64,000 nucleotides of DNA from Fusobacterium varium (GCA_021531615.1 JADYUE010000001.1:310001-374000); one strand, 5' to 3'; shown: positions 46,467-56,597, counted from the first letter of the stretch. Notes: generated by a model from the letters alone, not told the origin. Program-made: numbers and translations.

Positions 46467-47660
46467 TTAGATATGAAGAAGATGTCCCATTTTTTCTTTT
46501 TTAGTTTTCATATATTTTTCATTTGTTTCATTGAAACCAGTTTCGATAGCTTCTCTTCCAGTAACAACTATTCCGTATTCTTCTAATCCTTTAATTTTTT
46601 CAGGGTTATTAGTCATTATTCTAACTGATTTTATTCCTAGAGCTTTAATCATTTGAGCAGCAATAGCATAATCTCTCATATCTGGATCAAATCCCAATCT
46701 TACATTTGCTTCTACAGTATCTGCTCCTTGTTCTTGAAGAGTATACGCTTTTAATTTATTAATTAAACCTATTCCTCTTCCCTCTTGTCTTAGGTAAAGA
46801 ACTACTCCTTCTCCCTCTTCTTCAACTCTTCTCATAGCTCTTTTTAATTGTGAACCACAATCACATCTCAATGATCCTAAAATATCTCCAGTAAAACATT
46901 CAGAGTGTATTCTAATAAGGACATTTTCTTTTCCTTTTAAATCTCCCTTAGTTAAAGCAATATGCTCTTTTCCATCAAGTTTATTATCAAAACCTACTAT
47001 TACAAAGTTTCCTTGAGGAGTTGGCATCTTAGCTTCAACCTCTATTTTCATAAGTTGATCATGTTTCTTTCTATATTTTTGTAACTCTTCAATAGAAATC
47101 ATTTTTAAATTATGTTTTTTAGCAAAAATTTCTAAGTCATCCATTCTTGCCATCATTCCATCTTCTTTCATAATTTCACAACATAATCCAACAGGTTTTA
47201 ATCCTGCTAATTTCATTAAATCAACAGTTGCCTCTGTATGTCCATTTCTTTCAAGAACTCCACCATCTTTAGCTTTTAATGGGAACATATGTCCTGGTCT
47301 TCTAAAGTCTTTAGGTTTTGCTCCATCTTCAACAACTTTTAAAGCTGTTAATGAACGTTCATAAGCTGATATTCCAGTTGTTGTATCTACATGATCTATT
47401 GACACAGTAAAAGCTGTGCAATGGTTATCTGTATTGTCACTACACATTTGAGGAAGATCTAGTTTTTCTATATATTCACTAGACATTGGCATACAGATTA
47501 ACCCTCTAGCATGAGCTGCCATAAGATTTACATTTTCAAGAGTTGCAAACTCTGCTGCACAAATTATATCCCCTTCATTTTCACGATCTTCATCATCTAC
47601 TACTATAATTGATTTTCCTGCTCTTAGATCTTCTAAAGCATCTTCTATTCTATCTAACAT
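46467..47660 (-). CDS. ribBA: Bifunctional DHBP synthase / GTP cyclohydrolase II
   Basis: Starts both branches of riboflavin synthesis. About 397 residues. N-terminal RibB half with [10 protein letters not shown] and [10 protein letters not shown]-terminal RibA half with the zinc site [15 protein letters not shown] and RQEGRGIGL. Start at the ATG at 47660, 8 bases after AGAGGAG; an in-frame GTG at 47669 overlaps it. Last gene of ribH-ribD-ribE-ribBA. Confidence 0.97.
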   Translation of the reverse strand: MLDRIEDALEDLRAGKSIIVVDDEDRENEGDIICAAEFATLENVNLMAAHARGLICMPMSSEYIEKLDLPQMCSDNTDNHCTAFTVSIDHVDTTTGISAYERSLTALKVVEDGAKPKDFRRPGHMFPLKAKDGGVLERNGHTEATVDLMKLAGLKPVGLCCEIMKEDGMMARMDDLEIFAKKHNLKMISIEELQKYRKKHDQLMKIEVEAKMPTPQGNFVIVGFDNKLDGKEHIALTKGDLKGKENVLIRIHSECFTGDILGSLRCDCGSQLKRAMRRVEEEGEGVVLYLRQEGRGIGLINKLKAYTLQEQGADTVEANVRLGFDPDMRDYAIAAQMIKALGIKSVRIMTNNPEKIKGLEEYGIVVTGREAIETGFNETNEKYMKTKKEKMGHLLHI

Positions 47661-47675
47661 CAATTTCACTCCTCT

Positions 47676-48335
47676 TTAAAAACCATTTTCTAATAAAAAT
47701 TCCATTGTTATTTTACTCTCTTTTTTCTCTTCAGGAGCAGAAAAATTAAGCAATCTTTCAACATATTTTCCAATCAGATCAGTTTCTACATTTATAAAGT
47801 CACCAATATTTTTCTTTCCTAAAGTCACCATCTCTTGAGTATGTGGAATAAGAGATACACTAAATGTCTTATCTGTCATTCTCATTACAGTAAGACTAGC
47901 TCCATCAAGAGTTACTCTTCCCTTTTCAACAACATATTTCATATATTTTCTATCTACTTCTATCTCATAAATTTTTGCTATTCCCTCTTGAGTAATAGAA
48001 ACTATACTCCCCTCACAATCTACATCTCCAGTTACAAGATGTCCACCTAGTGGAGTTGATAAAGTAATTGATTTTTCAAGATTAACTCTATCCCCTATAT
48101 TTAATCTTTTTAAATTTGTTCTTTTAACTGTTTCATACATACAGTCAGCTGTAAAAAAATCTTCTCCTAGCTCTGTTGCTGTTAAACAAGTACCATTAGT
48201 TGCTATACTATCACCAACTTTACTTTTTTCCAATACTTTTTTACATTTTATCTTTATTTTAAGAGATTTCTCTCCATTTTCAATAGCTAGAACTTCTCCC
48301 ATTTCCTCTACAAGTCCTGTAAAAATAGAAATCAC
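47676..48335 (-). CDS. ribE: Riboflavin synthase alpha subunit
   Basis: Dismutates two lumazine molecules to riboflavin. Two tandem lumazine-binding repeats (about residues 5-95 and 100-195), with the family start IFTGLVEEMGEV. The frame opens with GTG at 48335, but this lies one base after AGGAG. The ATT at 48326 aligns exactly with the usual MFTG N-terminus and has about 10-nt spacing, so initiation at AUU is plausible. Coordinates here keep the GTG as the outer limit. Confidence 0.94.
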   Translation of the reverse strand: MISIFTGLVEEMGEVLAIENGEKSLKIKIKCKKVLEKSKVGDSIATNGTCLTATELGEDFFTADCMYETVKRTNLKRLNIGDRVNLEKSITLSTPLGGHLVTGDVDCEGSIVSITQEGIAKIYEIEVDRKYMKYVVEKGRVTLDGASLTVMRMTDKTFSVSLIPHTQEMVTLGKKNIGDFINVETDLIGKYVERLLNFSAPEEKKESKITMEFLLENGF

Positions 48336-48343
48336 TCTCCTTT

Positions 48344-49420
48344 CTATCTATAGAATTCTACAGATACATTGTTTCCATAGCTATTTATTTTTACATTTTT
48401 TAATTGGAAACCATCATCTATATTTTCAAAATTAAATCCTTTAATAAAAGGAATTGCTTTCTCGTCACCTAAAATTTTTGGAGCTATAAATATCTCTCCA
48501 CCATCAATTACATCTTCCTCAAAAGCTTTAGAAATAAGATAACTTCCCCCTTCTAAAAGAATTGCATCTATTCCCTCTGCTCCTATTCTTTCTAATATCT
48601 CTTTTATTTTAAACTCTTTACCTTCTAAAAACAATATTTTAACATCTTTTTCTATTAATTTCTCTATTTTTTCACTATTCTCGTTTAATTTTGAAGTTAC
48701 TAAGATACTTTTTTTATCTTGAAAATTTACAAATTTTGAAGTTAATGGTATTTTTAACTCTGGATCTATCACTATTCTATATGGATCTCTTCCATCTTCA
48801 ACTCTTGCTGTTAAGCTAGGATCATCTGCTAACACAGTATTTATCCCTACCATTATCCCCATATATCTATTTCTTAATTTTTGAACTTTCTCTCTTGCAA
48901 TCTCATTTGTTATCCATTTAGAACTTCCTGTTCTACTTGCAATTTTACCATCAAGAGTAATTCCACACTTTAAAAAAAGATATGCTGTTTTTTTAGAAAT
49001 ATATTTCATAAAGACTCTATTTAATTCCATTGCCTCTTTTTCTAAAACTCCAGTAACTACTTCTATTCCAGCTTCTTGCATCATCTTTATTCCTCTACCT
49101 GCAACTAAAGGATTGGGATCTAAAGATGCTATAAAGCATCTTTTTATCCCCATCTCTATAATTTTTTTCGCACATGGAGGTGTTTTCCCATAATGAGAAC
49201 AAGGTTCTAAAGTTACATATATATCTGCTCCCTTAGCCTCTTCTCCTGCTGCTTCTAAAGCAAATACTTCAGCATGAGGTCCACCATATTTCTTATGGTA
49301 TCCCTCTCCTATAATCTCTCCATTTTTCACAACAACAGCTCCTACAAGAGGGTTTGGATTAACCTTTCCCTCTCCTTTTAAAGCTAGTTCTAAAGCTCTC
49401 TCCATGTACTTAACATTCAT
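48344..49420 (-). CDS. ribD: Bifunctional riboflavin biosynthesis deaminase/reductase
   Basis: 358 residues. Deaminase half with the zinc site HAEVFAL and PCSHYGKTPPCA (about 50-85); reductase half from about 145 with SSKWIT and the NADPH-binding LEGG. Performs the second and third steps of the pyrimidine branch. Two bases after ribH and followed 8 bp later by ribE. Confidence 0.96.
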   Translation of the reverse strand: MNVKYMERALELALKGEGKVNPNPLVGAVVVKNGEIIGEGYHKKYGGPHAEVFALEAAGEEAKGADIYVTLEPCSHYGKTPPCAKKIIEMGIKRCFIASLDPNPLVAGRGIKMMQEAGIEVVTGVLEKEAMELNRVFMKYISKKTAYLFLKCGITLDGKIASRTGSSKWITNEIAREKVQKLRNRYMGIMVGINTVLADDPSLTARVEDGRDPYRIVIDPELKIPLTSKFVNFQDKKSILVTSKLNENSEKIEKLIEKDVKILFLEGKEFKIKEILERIGAEGIDAILLEGGSYLISKAFEEDVIDGGEIFIAPKILGDEKAIPFIKGFNFENIDDGFQLKNVKINSYGNNVSVEFYR

Positions 49421-49422
49421 GA

Positions 49423-49884
49423 TTACATCCCCTTTAGTAGATTTACCATTTCTATTGCTGTAACTCCTGCATCAAATCCTTTGTTTCCAGCTTTTGTTCC
49501 AGCTCTTTGAATTGCTTCTTCAATAGTATTTGTAGTTAAAACTCCAAATATAACTGGTATTTCACTTTCAAGGCTTACAGAAGCAACTCCTTTAGAAACT
49601 TCTGCACAAACATAATCAAAATGTGGTGTTGATCCTTTAATTACTGCTCCTAGAGTAATTACTGCATCATATTTTCCTGACTTTGCCATTTTCTTTGCTA
49701 CTAAAGGAATTTCAAAAGCTCCAGGTACCCAAGCTAATTCAATATCTTCTCCTGCTACTTCATGTCTAACAAGTGCATCTTCCGCTCCACCAATCAGTTT
49801 TGATGTGATAAACTCATTAAATCTAGCTGCAATAATTCCAATTCTTAACCCTCTACCTGAATAATTTCCTTCTAATACTTTCAT
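49423..49884 (-). CDS. ribH: 6,7-dimethyl-8-ribityllumazine synthase
   Basis: 153 residues, the standard size. ARFNE, the WVPGAFEIP stretch (about 53-61), [14 protein letters not shown] with the catalytic His, and FGVLTTNT are all present. First gene of the operon behind the FMN riboswitch and terminator. AGGAGG at good spacing. Confidence 0.97.
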   Translation of the reverse strand: MKVLEGNYSGRGLRIGIIAARFNEFITSKLIGGAEDALVRHEVAGEDIELAWVPGAFEIPLVAKKMAKSGKYDAVITLGAVIKGSTPHFDYVCAEVSKGVASVSLESEIPVIFGVLTTNTIEEAIQRAGTKAGNKGFDAGVTAIEMVNLLKGM

Positions 49885-49907
49885 TTTTCCTCCTTTGTTT
49901 CAGGACA

Positions 49908-49937
49908 AATAAAAAGCCCAGATACACTCCGGGCTGT
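49908..49937 (-). terminator. Expression-platform terminator of the FMN riboswitch
   Basis: Minus strand AGCCC / GGGCT stem with a C/G-rich extension (49915-49935), followed by TTTTTATTT, just before ribH. Confidence 0.85.
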
Positions 49938-49978
49938 AAAAGCATAAAAAAGACAATCAAAAAAAAGATAATCTTTTC

Positions 49979-50096
49979 TCTTCTTCCATCCAGACTTTAC
50001 TGTCGGTTTTGGAATTTCACCAAATCAAGATCCTTCGATCTTCGCGGACTTTACCGCCGGTCGGGAATTGTTAATACTCACCCTGCCCTGAAGATA
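49979..50096 (-). promoter_or_regulatory. FMN riboswitch (RFN element)
   Basis: Minus strand contains the RFN landmarks TCAGGGCAGGGTGAGTATT, CCCGACCGGCGGTAAAG, TCCGCGAAGATC, GATTTGGTGAAATTCC and GACAGTAAAGTCTGGATG, closed by a TCTTC/GAAGA stem. It should stop the rib operon when FMN is abundant. Confidence 0.97.
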
Positions 50097-50122
50097 ATTA
50101 TTTTATTATTATTGATACTTTG

Positions 50123-50151
50123 ATGATAGCACAACTTTGTACAAATTGCAA
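50123..50151 (-). promoter_or_regulatory. Promoter of the rib operon
   Basis: Minus strand TTGCAA (50146-50151), 17 bp, TATCAT (50123-50128). It begins 15 bp after the stop of the neighbouring DMT transporter gene. Confidence 0.78.
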
Positions 50152-50165
50152 ATATTTTATTCACT

Positions 50166-51047
50166 CTATTTTCTTTTGCTACTTTGACTCAAAAATATTC
50201 CAAGTCCAACTAAAATTATTACTATACCTGTTCCTTGTTGTAAACTTATCTTCTCTGAAAGAATAAAGTAGCTTAATATACAAGTTCCAACTGCTTCTCC
50301 AAGTATACTCATAGAGATTATTGAGGCACTTAACCATTTTAAAAGCCAAGTAAATATAAATTGTCCTAAAATTGTAGCCATAAATGCTAGCCCTAAAAAT
50401 GCTCCCCAAGTTTTCAATGGATAATCTATGAAATTTTCATTTCTCATAAGTGAATAAATAGCTAAAAATACAGATCCACTTCCAAAACTTATAACTGAAT
50501 ATGGAATAGCTGATAAAGTTGTTCTAATATGTTGCCCTACCATGAAATATCCAGCTATTATAGCAGCAGCTACAAGAGCCATTATATCTCCTAGTAATGC
50601 CTCATTACTTATTTGTAGATCTCCCCAACCTATTACAACTGAACCTAAGATAGCTATAACACACCCCATTAATGCTAATTTAGAATACTTCTCTTTAAAG
50701 ATAAAATATCCCCCTATTAGAGCAAATAATGGTTGTAAACAAACTATAACTGTTGAACTAGCAACTGAAGTATAATTCAAAGATTCAAACCATAATACAT
50801 AGTGAACTGATAGTAAAAATCCTGAGAGTACTCCCATTCCCCATTGCTTTACATTTAACTTTCCTATCTCTCTTCTATTTTCCTCTTTTAAAATTAAAAA
50901 TGGAACAAGAGCTAAAGTTGTAATCAACAATCTATAAAATGCTGTTATACCTGCTGGTGCTGCTGCAATCTTTACAAAAATTGCCGATGTTGACAGAAAA
51001 AATACTGCAAAGAACAGTATTACATATGCCATTGATTTTGATTTCAT
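50166..51047 (-). CDS. DMT-superfamily (EamA) transporter
   Basis: 293 residues with about ten hydrophobic segments in two EamA repeats (residues about 8-140 and 150-288). Inner-membrane exporter of amino acids or other metabolites; substrate not readable. Monocistronic, with its own promoter. It sits directly before the rib operon, but a role in riboflavin export is only a guess. Confidence 0.92.
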   Translation of the reverse strand: MKSKSMAYVILFFAVFFLSTSAIFVKIAAAPAGITAFYRLLITTLALVPFLILKEENRREIGKLNVKQWGMGVLSGFLLSVHYVLWFESLNYTSVASSTVIVCLQPLFALIGGYFIFKEKYSKLALMGCVIAILGSVVIGWGDLQISNEALLGDIMALVAAAIIAGYFMVGQHIRTTLSAIPYSVISFGSGSVFLAIYSLMRNENFIDYPLKTWGAFLGLAFMATILGQFIFTWLLKWLSASIISMSILGEAVGTCILSYFILSEKISLQQGTGIVIILVGLGIFLSQSSKRK

Positions 51048-51084
51048 CTTTCTATAAATTCCTTTCCCTTAAATTTTCTTTCAC

Positions 51085-51113
51085 ATTTTACTATTTTTAA
51101 CATATAAAGTCAA
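51085..51113 (-). promoter_or_regulatory. Promoter of the EamA transporter gene
   Basis: Minus strand TTGACT (51108-51113), 17 bp, TAAAAT (51085-51090). Confidence 0.7.
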
Positions 51114-51204
51114 AGGTTTCTATCTTTTCTTTTATTGCTTTTTTCTATAATTTCTGTTAAACTTTTTACTGTATGTAAAATTTTAAATATTCTAGGAGGT
51201 TTTA

Positions 51205-52527
51205 GTGAACAATAGATCAAAGTCTAGTTTTATTGGATTAATTCCATTACTTATATTTGTGATACTATATTTAGGAGTTGGAACTTTTTTACAATTTAAA
51301 GGGGTTAGTATGGCATTCTATCAATTTCCATCTCCTGTTGCTATATTTGTAGGAATAATAGCTGCTTTTCTTTTATTTAAAGGAAAAATTTCAGAAAAAT
51401 TCCATACTTTTTTATCTGGTTGTGGACATCAAGATATAATTACTATGTGTATTATATATCTTTTAGCTGGAGCATTTGCCAATGTTACTGAAAAAATGGG
51501 TGGAGTTAGTTCAACAGTTAATCTTGGACTTACATATATTCCCCCACACTTTTTAGCTGCTGGACTTTTCATAATTGCAGCTTTTATATCAACAGCTACT
51601 GGTACATCAGTAGGAGCTATCGTTTCAATCACTCCTATTGCTATTGGTTTAGCTGAAAAAAGTGGAGTTCCATTACCATTAATCTTGGCTTCTGTTATGG
51701 GTGGAGCAATGTTTGGAGATAATCTATCTGTTATCTCTGATACAACTATTGCTGCTACAAAAACTCAAGGGGTAGAGATGAGAGATAAATTTAGAGTCAA
51801 CCTTTATATAGCTGCTCCTGCTGCTATTATAACTGTTATTCTACTACTTGTATTTGGTAAACCTATCAATATACCTCAAATTGAAACTCTTCCTTTTGAG
51901 ATCATAAAAGTTTTACCATATATAACTGTCCTTGTTTTAGCTATCTCTGGATTAAATGTATTTGTTGTTTTAACTACTGGAATTTTATTCTCTGGTATAA
52001 TCGGAATGAGCCATGGAGCATTTGATTTTTTAACTTTTACTCAAGAGATTTATAAAGGGTTTACAAATATGAATGAGATCTTTTTACTATCAATGTTAAC
52101 TGGTGGACTTGCAACTATGTGTGCAAATGCTGGTGGAATACAATGGCTTATAGATCAAATTCAAAGAATAATAGTAGGGAAAAAAAGTGCAAAGGTTGGG
52201 ATTGGACTTTTAGTAGCTTTTACTGATATGGCTGTTGCAAACAATACTGTTGCTATTATTATCAATGGTTCAATAGCTAAAAAAATATCTGAAAAATATG
52301 GTGTAGATCCTAAAGAGAGTGCTGCTATCTTAGATATTTTCTCTTGTATCTTCCAAGGACTTATCCCTTATGGAGCACAAATGCTTATTATGATAGGCTT
52401 TACAAAGGGAAGTGCCTCTCCTATTGATGTTATGCCACTATTATGGTATCAAATGTTACTATTTATATTTACAATAATCTTTATTATTTTCTCTATTAAT
52501 GAGAAATTAATTTTAAAATCTAAATAA
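51205..52527 (+). CDS. NhaC-family Na+/H+ (or organic acid/amino acid) antiporter
   Basis: 440 residues with about eleven membrane segments. Starts at GTG 51205, five bases after AGGAGG. NhaC-type sequence STATGTSVGAIVSITPIAIGLA and GGAMFGDNLSVISDTTIAA (about 155-175) is clear. NhaC homologues include Na+/H+ and malate-lactate or amino-acid antiporters, so the ligand is open. Divergent from the EamA gene. Confidence 0.92.
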   Translation: MNNRSKSSFIGLIPLLIFVILYLGVGTFLQFKGVSMAFYQFPSPVAIFVGIIAAFLLFKGKISEKFHTFLSGCGHQDIITMCIIYLLAGAFANVTEKMGGVSSTVNLGLTYIPPHFLAAGLFIIAAFISTATGTSVGAIVSITPIAIGLAEKSGVPLPLILASVMGGAMFGDNLSVISDTTIAATKTQGVEMRDKFRVNLYIAAPAAIITVILLLVFGKPINIPQIETLPFEIIKVLPYITVLVLAISGLNVFVVLTTGILFSGIIGMSHGAFDFLTFTQEIYKGFTNMNEIFLLSMLTGGLATMCANAGGIQWLIDQIQRIIVGKKSAKVGIGLLVAFTDMAVANNTVAIIINGSIAKKISEKYGVDPKESAAILDIFSCIFQGLIPYGAQMLIMIGFTKGSASPIDVMPLLWYQMLLFIFTIIFIIFSINEKLILKSK

Positions 52528-52528
52528 A

Positions 52529-52580
52529 AAAATTAAGCAGAGTAAATTAGATAATTTTCCAATTTACTCTGCTATTTTAT
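52529..52580. terminator. Bidirectional terminator between nhaC-type gene and oppF
   Basis: A 13-bp perfect stem AGCAGAGTAAATT / AATTTACTCTGCT (52536-52548, 52561-52573) with T-rich flank on the plus strand and A-rich flank giving T on the minus strand. Both convergent genes end here. Confidence 0.9.
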
Positions 52581-53503
52581 TTTTTAATCCATCTAGCTAA
52601 CTCTTCATCAGTTGCTAAAACATAGTGTTCACCATCAATATGATGTTGTGTTCCCTTATTATAATCTATTCCACTACTCTTATAATCATAAGTTTCAGCC
52701 TTTCTTATCTTCTCCATATGTGGATCTGGAAGAGGTATAGCTGATAATAAACTCTTTGTATATGGATGAATAGGGTTACTAAAAATCTCCTCAGTAGTTC
52801 CAGTTTCTACTAGATGTCCTAAATGAAGTACTCCTATTCTATCAGAGATATATTTTACCATAGAAAGATCGTGAGCAATAAAAAGATAAGCTGCTCCTGT
52901 TTTCTTCTGCAACTCTTTCATTAAGTTTACAACTTGAGCTTGAATTGATACATCTAGAGCTGATATAGCTTCGTCAGCTATTATAAGTTCTGGATTCATA
53001 ATCAATGCCCTTGCTATTCCTATACGTTGTCTTTGTCCACCTGAAAATTGATGAGGATATCTTGTTGCATGTTCATGAGAAAGTCCAACTAAATCTAAAA
53101 TATGATAGACTTTTTCCTCTCTCTCTTTTTCATCTTTATACATCTTATGAATATCCAATCCCTGTGCAATTATATCTATAACCTTCATTCTAGGATTTAA
53201 ACATGCCATAGGGTCTTGAAATATCATCTGCATCTTAGTTCTAAGGTGTTTTAACTGATCTGATGAAAGTTTTCCAGAAATTTTGACACCATTAAAAATA
53301 ACCTCTCCATCTGTTGATTCATATAGACGAATTATAGAACGCCCTGTTGTAGATTTTCCTGAACCTGACTCTCCAACAAGTCCATATGTTTCTCCAGGAT
53401 ATATATTAAAAGAGATTCCATCTACAGCTTTTACTGTAAATTTCTTGTTTATTTTAAAATATTGTTTTAAGTTTTTTACCTCAAGTAGAGGAGTTCTTTC
53501 CAT
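52577..53503 (-). CDS. oppF: Oligopeptide ABC transporter ATP-binding protein OppF
   Basis: 308 residues. Walker A GESGSGKST, signature FSGGQRQRIGIARAL, Walker B IIADEAISALDVS, and the C-terminal oligopeptide-type extension (HPYTKSLLSAIPLPDP). Energises the OppBC permease with OppD. Two bases after oppD. Confidence 0.95.
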   Translation of the reverse strand: MERTPLLEVKNLKQYFKINKKFTVKAVDGISFNIYPGETYGLVGESGSGKSTTGRSIIRLYESTDGEVIFNGVKISGKLSSDQLKHLRTKMQMIFQDPMACLNPRMKVIDIIAQGLDIHKMYKDEKEREEKVYHILDLVGLSHEHATRYPHQFSGGQRQRIGIARALIMNPELIIADEAISALDVSIQAQVVNLMKELQKKTGAAYLFIAHDLSMVKYISDRIGVLHLGHLVETGTTEEIFSNPIHPYTKSLLSAIPLPDPHMEKIRKAETYDYKSSGIDYNKGTQHHIDGEHYVLATDEELARWIKK

Positions 53504-53505
53504 AA

Positions 53506-54576
53506 CTATCTTCCCCCTTTTAACATCTTCTCTATACGACGTTTCAATGATGCTGGCATCTCTACTTTTGGAGCATTTTCATGAAGTAACCACGATGATA
53601 CACGATGTTTACCACCTATATCAAATTGTGGTGGTTCTACTCTAAAATCTATATTTAAAGCATATTCATTACGAGCAGCAAAAGCATCTCCTTCCACTTT
53701 ATTTAATAGATTTGGTGGTGTTCCAGGTATAGTATAAAGAACCTCATCATGTGTTTCTATATCAGGCATAGATGATAATAATCCCCATGTATAAGGGTGA
53801 CGAGGGTCATAGAATATCTCATCTACACTTCCCTTTTCAATTATTTTTCCAGCATACATAACTGCTACATAATCAGCAACCTTTGCTACTACTCCTAGGT
53901 CGTGAGTTATATATATTACAGAGATATTTTTCTTAATTTGAATCTCTTTTATAAGCTCAAGTATCTTAGCTTGAATAGTAACGTCTAAAGCTGTTGTAGG
54001 CTCATCACATATTAAAATATCAGGATCACAAGCTAAAGCAATAGCTATAACAACACGTTGACGCATTCCTCCAGATAATTGATGTGGATAGTTTTTCATA
54101 CGTTTTTCTGGTTCAGTAATACCTACCTCTTCCAATAATTTTATAGCTTTTTCATATGCTTCTTTTTTAGGAATATGGTAATGATATATCATTCCCTCCA
54201 TTATCTGCTTTCCTATTGTCATTGTTGGATTCAAAGATGTCATTGGATCTTGGAAAACCATAGCTATACGTTTTCCACAAATGTCTCTTTGTAACTCTTT
54301 AGGTGTTAGTTTAATAATATCCTTTGTTATCTTATTTCCATTTTCATCTGTATAATTAAATATTATACTTCCATTTTTAATAAAACCATTATTACTTAAA
54401 ATACCCATAATAGCTTTTACAGTTACAGATTTTCCTGAACCTGATTCTCCTACTATTGCTATTGTCTCCCCTCTAAATAGGTCTAATCTAACTCCACGAA
54501 TGGCATTTACAACTCCATTAGATGTACGGAAACAAATATCTAAATCACGAATTGATAATACTCTTTCTCTTTCCAT
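53506..54576 (-). CDS. oppD: Oligopeptide ABC transporter ATP-binding protein OppD
   Basis: 356 residues, longer than OppF. Walker A GESGSGKSV, LSGGMRQRVVIAIALA, Walker B LICDEPTTALDVT, and HPYTWGLLSSMPDI in the C-terminal domain. The ending lacks the usual Fe-S Cys cluster (C-x5-C) found in some OppD proteins. Third ABC component of the operon. Confidence 0.95.
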   Translation of the reverse strand: MERERVLSIRDLDICFRTSNGVVNAIRGVRLDLFRGETIAIVGESGSGKSVTVKAIMGILSNNGFIKNGSIIFNYTDENGNKITKDIIKLTPKELQRDICGKRIAMVFQDPMTSLNPTMTIGKQIMEGMIYHYHIPKKEAYEKAIKLLEEVGITEPEKRMKNYPHQLSGGMRQRVVIAIALACDPDILICDEPTTALDVTIQAKILELIKEIQIKKNISVIYITHDLGVVAKVADYVAVMYAGKIIEKGSVDEIFYDPRHPYTWGLLSSMPDIETHDEVLYTIPGTPPNLLNKVEGDAFAARNEYALNIDFRVEPPQFDIGGKHRVSSWLLHENAPKVEMPASLKRRIEKMLKGGR

Positions 54577-54583
54577 ATCTTTC

Positions 54584-55597
54584 CTACATCTCCTTCATCT
54601 TAGGGTCAAATGCGTCTTTCAATCCATCTGCAAGTAGATTAAAACTAAGCATAAGTATAGCTAGTACCATAGCTGGTATAATTGTCATATATGGACTTAT
54701 CATAAATGATTTAAATCCTTCTGATATCATTACTCCCAATGAAACATTTGGAGCAGGTATTCCCAATCCTACAAAGGAAAGAGTTGTTTCCATAAATATT
54801 GCATTAGGTATTGAAAACATTGACATAATAATTAATTGTCCAAAAATATTTGGTAAAATATCTTTAAAGATTATGTGCATATCTGAAGCTCCTAATGTTT
54901 TTGAAGCAAGAACAAATTCTTGTTCCTTTAATTTTAACATTTGAGCTCTAGCAATACGACTCATTCCTATCCAACCAGTAAGTACTAAAACAAAAAGTAT
55001 AGGTATAATTCCTGGTTTTAAAATTACTAACATCAATGTAGCTATTACAAGTGTAGGAATAGAGTTTATAATCTCAACTATACGTTGCATTATCATATCA
55101 ACTTTTCCACCAAAATATCCAGAGATAAGCCCATAAGTCATACCAACTGCCATATCTATAACTATTGCTGCTGCTGCAACTAATAGAGAAATCCGAGTTC
55201 CACTCCATGTTCTCAACCAAATATCTCTTCCCATTGTATCAGTTCCAAAAAAGTAGAAAACATCTTTAACTTTCTTTACAGCATACATATCTTTTCCTCT
55301 AGCATATCCATCAACTATTCCAAGATTTTGTAAAAATGGTATTTTTGGAGGTAAACTTTGATGAGCTAGATTATTTCCATTTATTTCAAATGGAGATATC
55401 ATAGGAGCTACTACTGCTAAAATTATTATTATACATATACATATAAGTCCAACTATAGCTCCTTTATTTGCCACTAATCTTATAAAAAAATCTTTCCAGA
55501 AAGAGTTATTTTCATATACTTTATCTATGTGGAGATCCTTACGATGAGCAAGTTTAAAGTCATCTTCTTGGAAAACTATCTTTTCTTCGCTACTCAT
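54584..55597 (-). CDS. oppC: Oligopeptide ABC transporter permease OppC
   Basis: 337 residues, an N-terminal cytoplasmic tail, then six membrane segments. The permease loop is seen as LASKTLGASDMHIIFKDILPN. Overlaps the oppB stop by 8 bp, implying translational coupling. Confidence 0.94.
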   Translation of the reverse strand: MSSEEKIVFQEDDFKLAHRKDLHIDKVYENNSFWKDFFIRLVANKGAIVGLICICIIIILAVVAPMISPFEINGNNLAHQSLPPKIPFLQNLGIVDGYARGKDMYAVKKVKDVFYFFGTDTMGRDIWLRTWSGTRISLLVAAAAIVIDMAVGMTYGLISGYFGGKVDMIMQRIVEIINSIPTLVIATLMLVILKPGIIPILFVLVLTGWIGMSRIARAQMLKLKEQEFVLASKTLGASDMHIIFKDILPNIFGQLIIMSMFSIPNAIFMETTLSFVGLGIPAPNVSLGVMISEGFKSFMISPYMTIIPAMVLAILMLSFNLLADGLKDAFDPKMKEM

Positions 55598-56531
55598 TTG
55601 TTCCTCCTTTCACAATTCTAATACGTGGGTCTATTACTCCATATAATAGATCTACTATCAACATTACAATAATGTACATTAAACTATAAACAAAGGCACA
55701 TGCCATAATTACATTATAGTCATTAACTTGTATTCCCATTGTTAATAATTGCCCTATTCCTGGTATTGAAAACATCTTTTCTATTACAAGTGATCCTGTC
55801 ATAAGTCCAACAATTAAAGGAGCTAGAACAGTTACAACTTGTATTAAAGTATTTCTTAAAGCGTGACGGAATATTAAAACTCCCTTACTTAATCCTTTTG
55901 ATTGAGCAAGTTGCATATACTCACTTCCCAATACCTCTGCCATTTCACTTCTAGTAAAACGTGCTATATTAGCTATTGTAAATACTGAAAGAGCTATTGT
56001 TGGCATTATACTAGAAACAAATGGTTGATGCACATTATATAATGCTGGAAGTATATTTAATTCTTTAGCAAATAGTAGGATAAAGAAAAGTGCAAATACA
56101 AATGATGGAATAGAAACTCCTATTACAGCTAATATAGATGCTAAAGTATCTATCCATGTATTTTTCTTTAATGCTGCTGTTATTCCAAGTAGTAATCCTA
56201 CTATAACTCCAATAACTACTGCTTGAAGACCTATACGAATAGATGTCCATAAACGTGCATCTAACATTTGAGATACTGGCATATTTTTTTGAATAGAATA
56301 ACTTACTCCAAAATCACCTTGAAGCATAAGTTTAAGATAGTTAAAAAATTGTACTATGAATGGCTTATCCAACCCATATTTTGCCTTTACTACTGCCATT
56401 TGAGCCTCTGTTAACTTTTCATCATTAAATGGTGTTCCAGGCATTAATTGAAGCATCAAATATAAGATAAAAACTATAACTAAAAGAGTCAAAGCAGCAA
56501 TGGCTAAACGTTTTAATATATATTTAATCAT
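55590..56531 (-). CDS. oppB: Oligopeptide ABC transporter permease OppB
   Basis: 313 residues, six membrane segments. Starts MIKYILKRLAIAALTLL with AAGGAG upstream. EAA-type loop QLAQSKGLSKGVLIFRHALRNTLI and the C-terminal DPRIR are typical. A hairpin with T-run separates it from oppA, probably lowering permease expression relative to the binding protein. Confidence 0.95.
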   Translation of the reverse strand: MIKYILKRLAIAALTLLVIVFILYLMLQLMPGTPFNDEKLTEAQMAVVKAKYGLDKPFIVQFFNYLKLMLQGDFGVSYSIQKNMPVSQMLDARLWTSIRIGLQAVVIGVIVGLLLGITAALKKNTWIDTLASILAVIGVSIPSFVFALFFILLFAKELNILPALYNVHQPFVSSIMPTIALSVFTIANIARFTRSEMAEVLGSEYMQLAQSKGLSKGVLIFRHALRNTLIQVVTVLAPLIVGLMTGSLVIEKMFSIPGIGQLLTMGIQVNDYNVIMACAFVYSLMYIIVMLIVDLLYGVIDPRIRIVKGGTNE

Positions 56532-56559
56532 TTTCCATTACTCCTTATATTTTTATAAT

Positions 56560-56597
56560 AAAAATACAGCACAATACTTTAACAGCATTGTGCTGTA
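56560..56597 (-). terminator. Intra-operon terminator between oppA and oppB
   Basis: Minus strand stem TACAGCACAAT / ATTGTGCTGTA (11 bp, 56587-56597 with 56565-56575) followed by TTTTTATTAT. Likely a partial terminator, since oppB has no clear promoter of its own. Confidence 0.85.
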
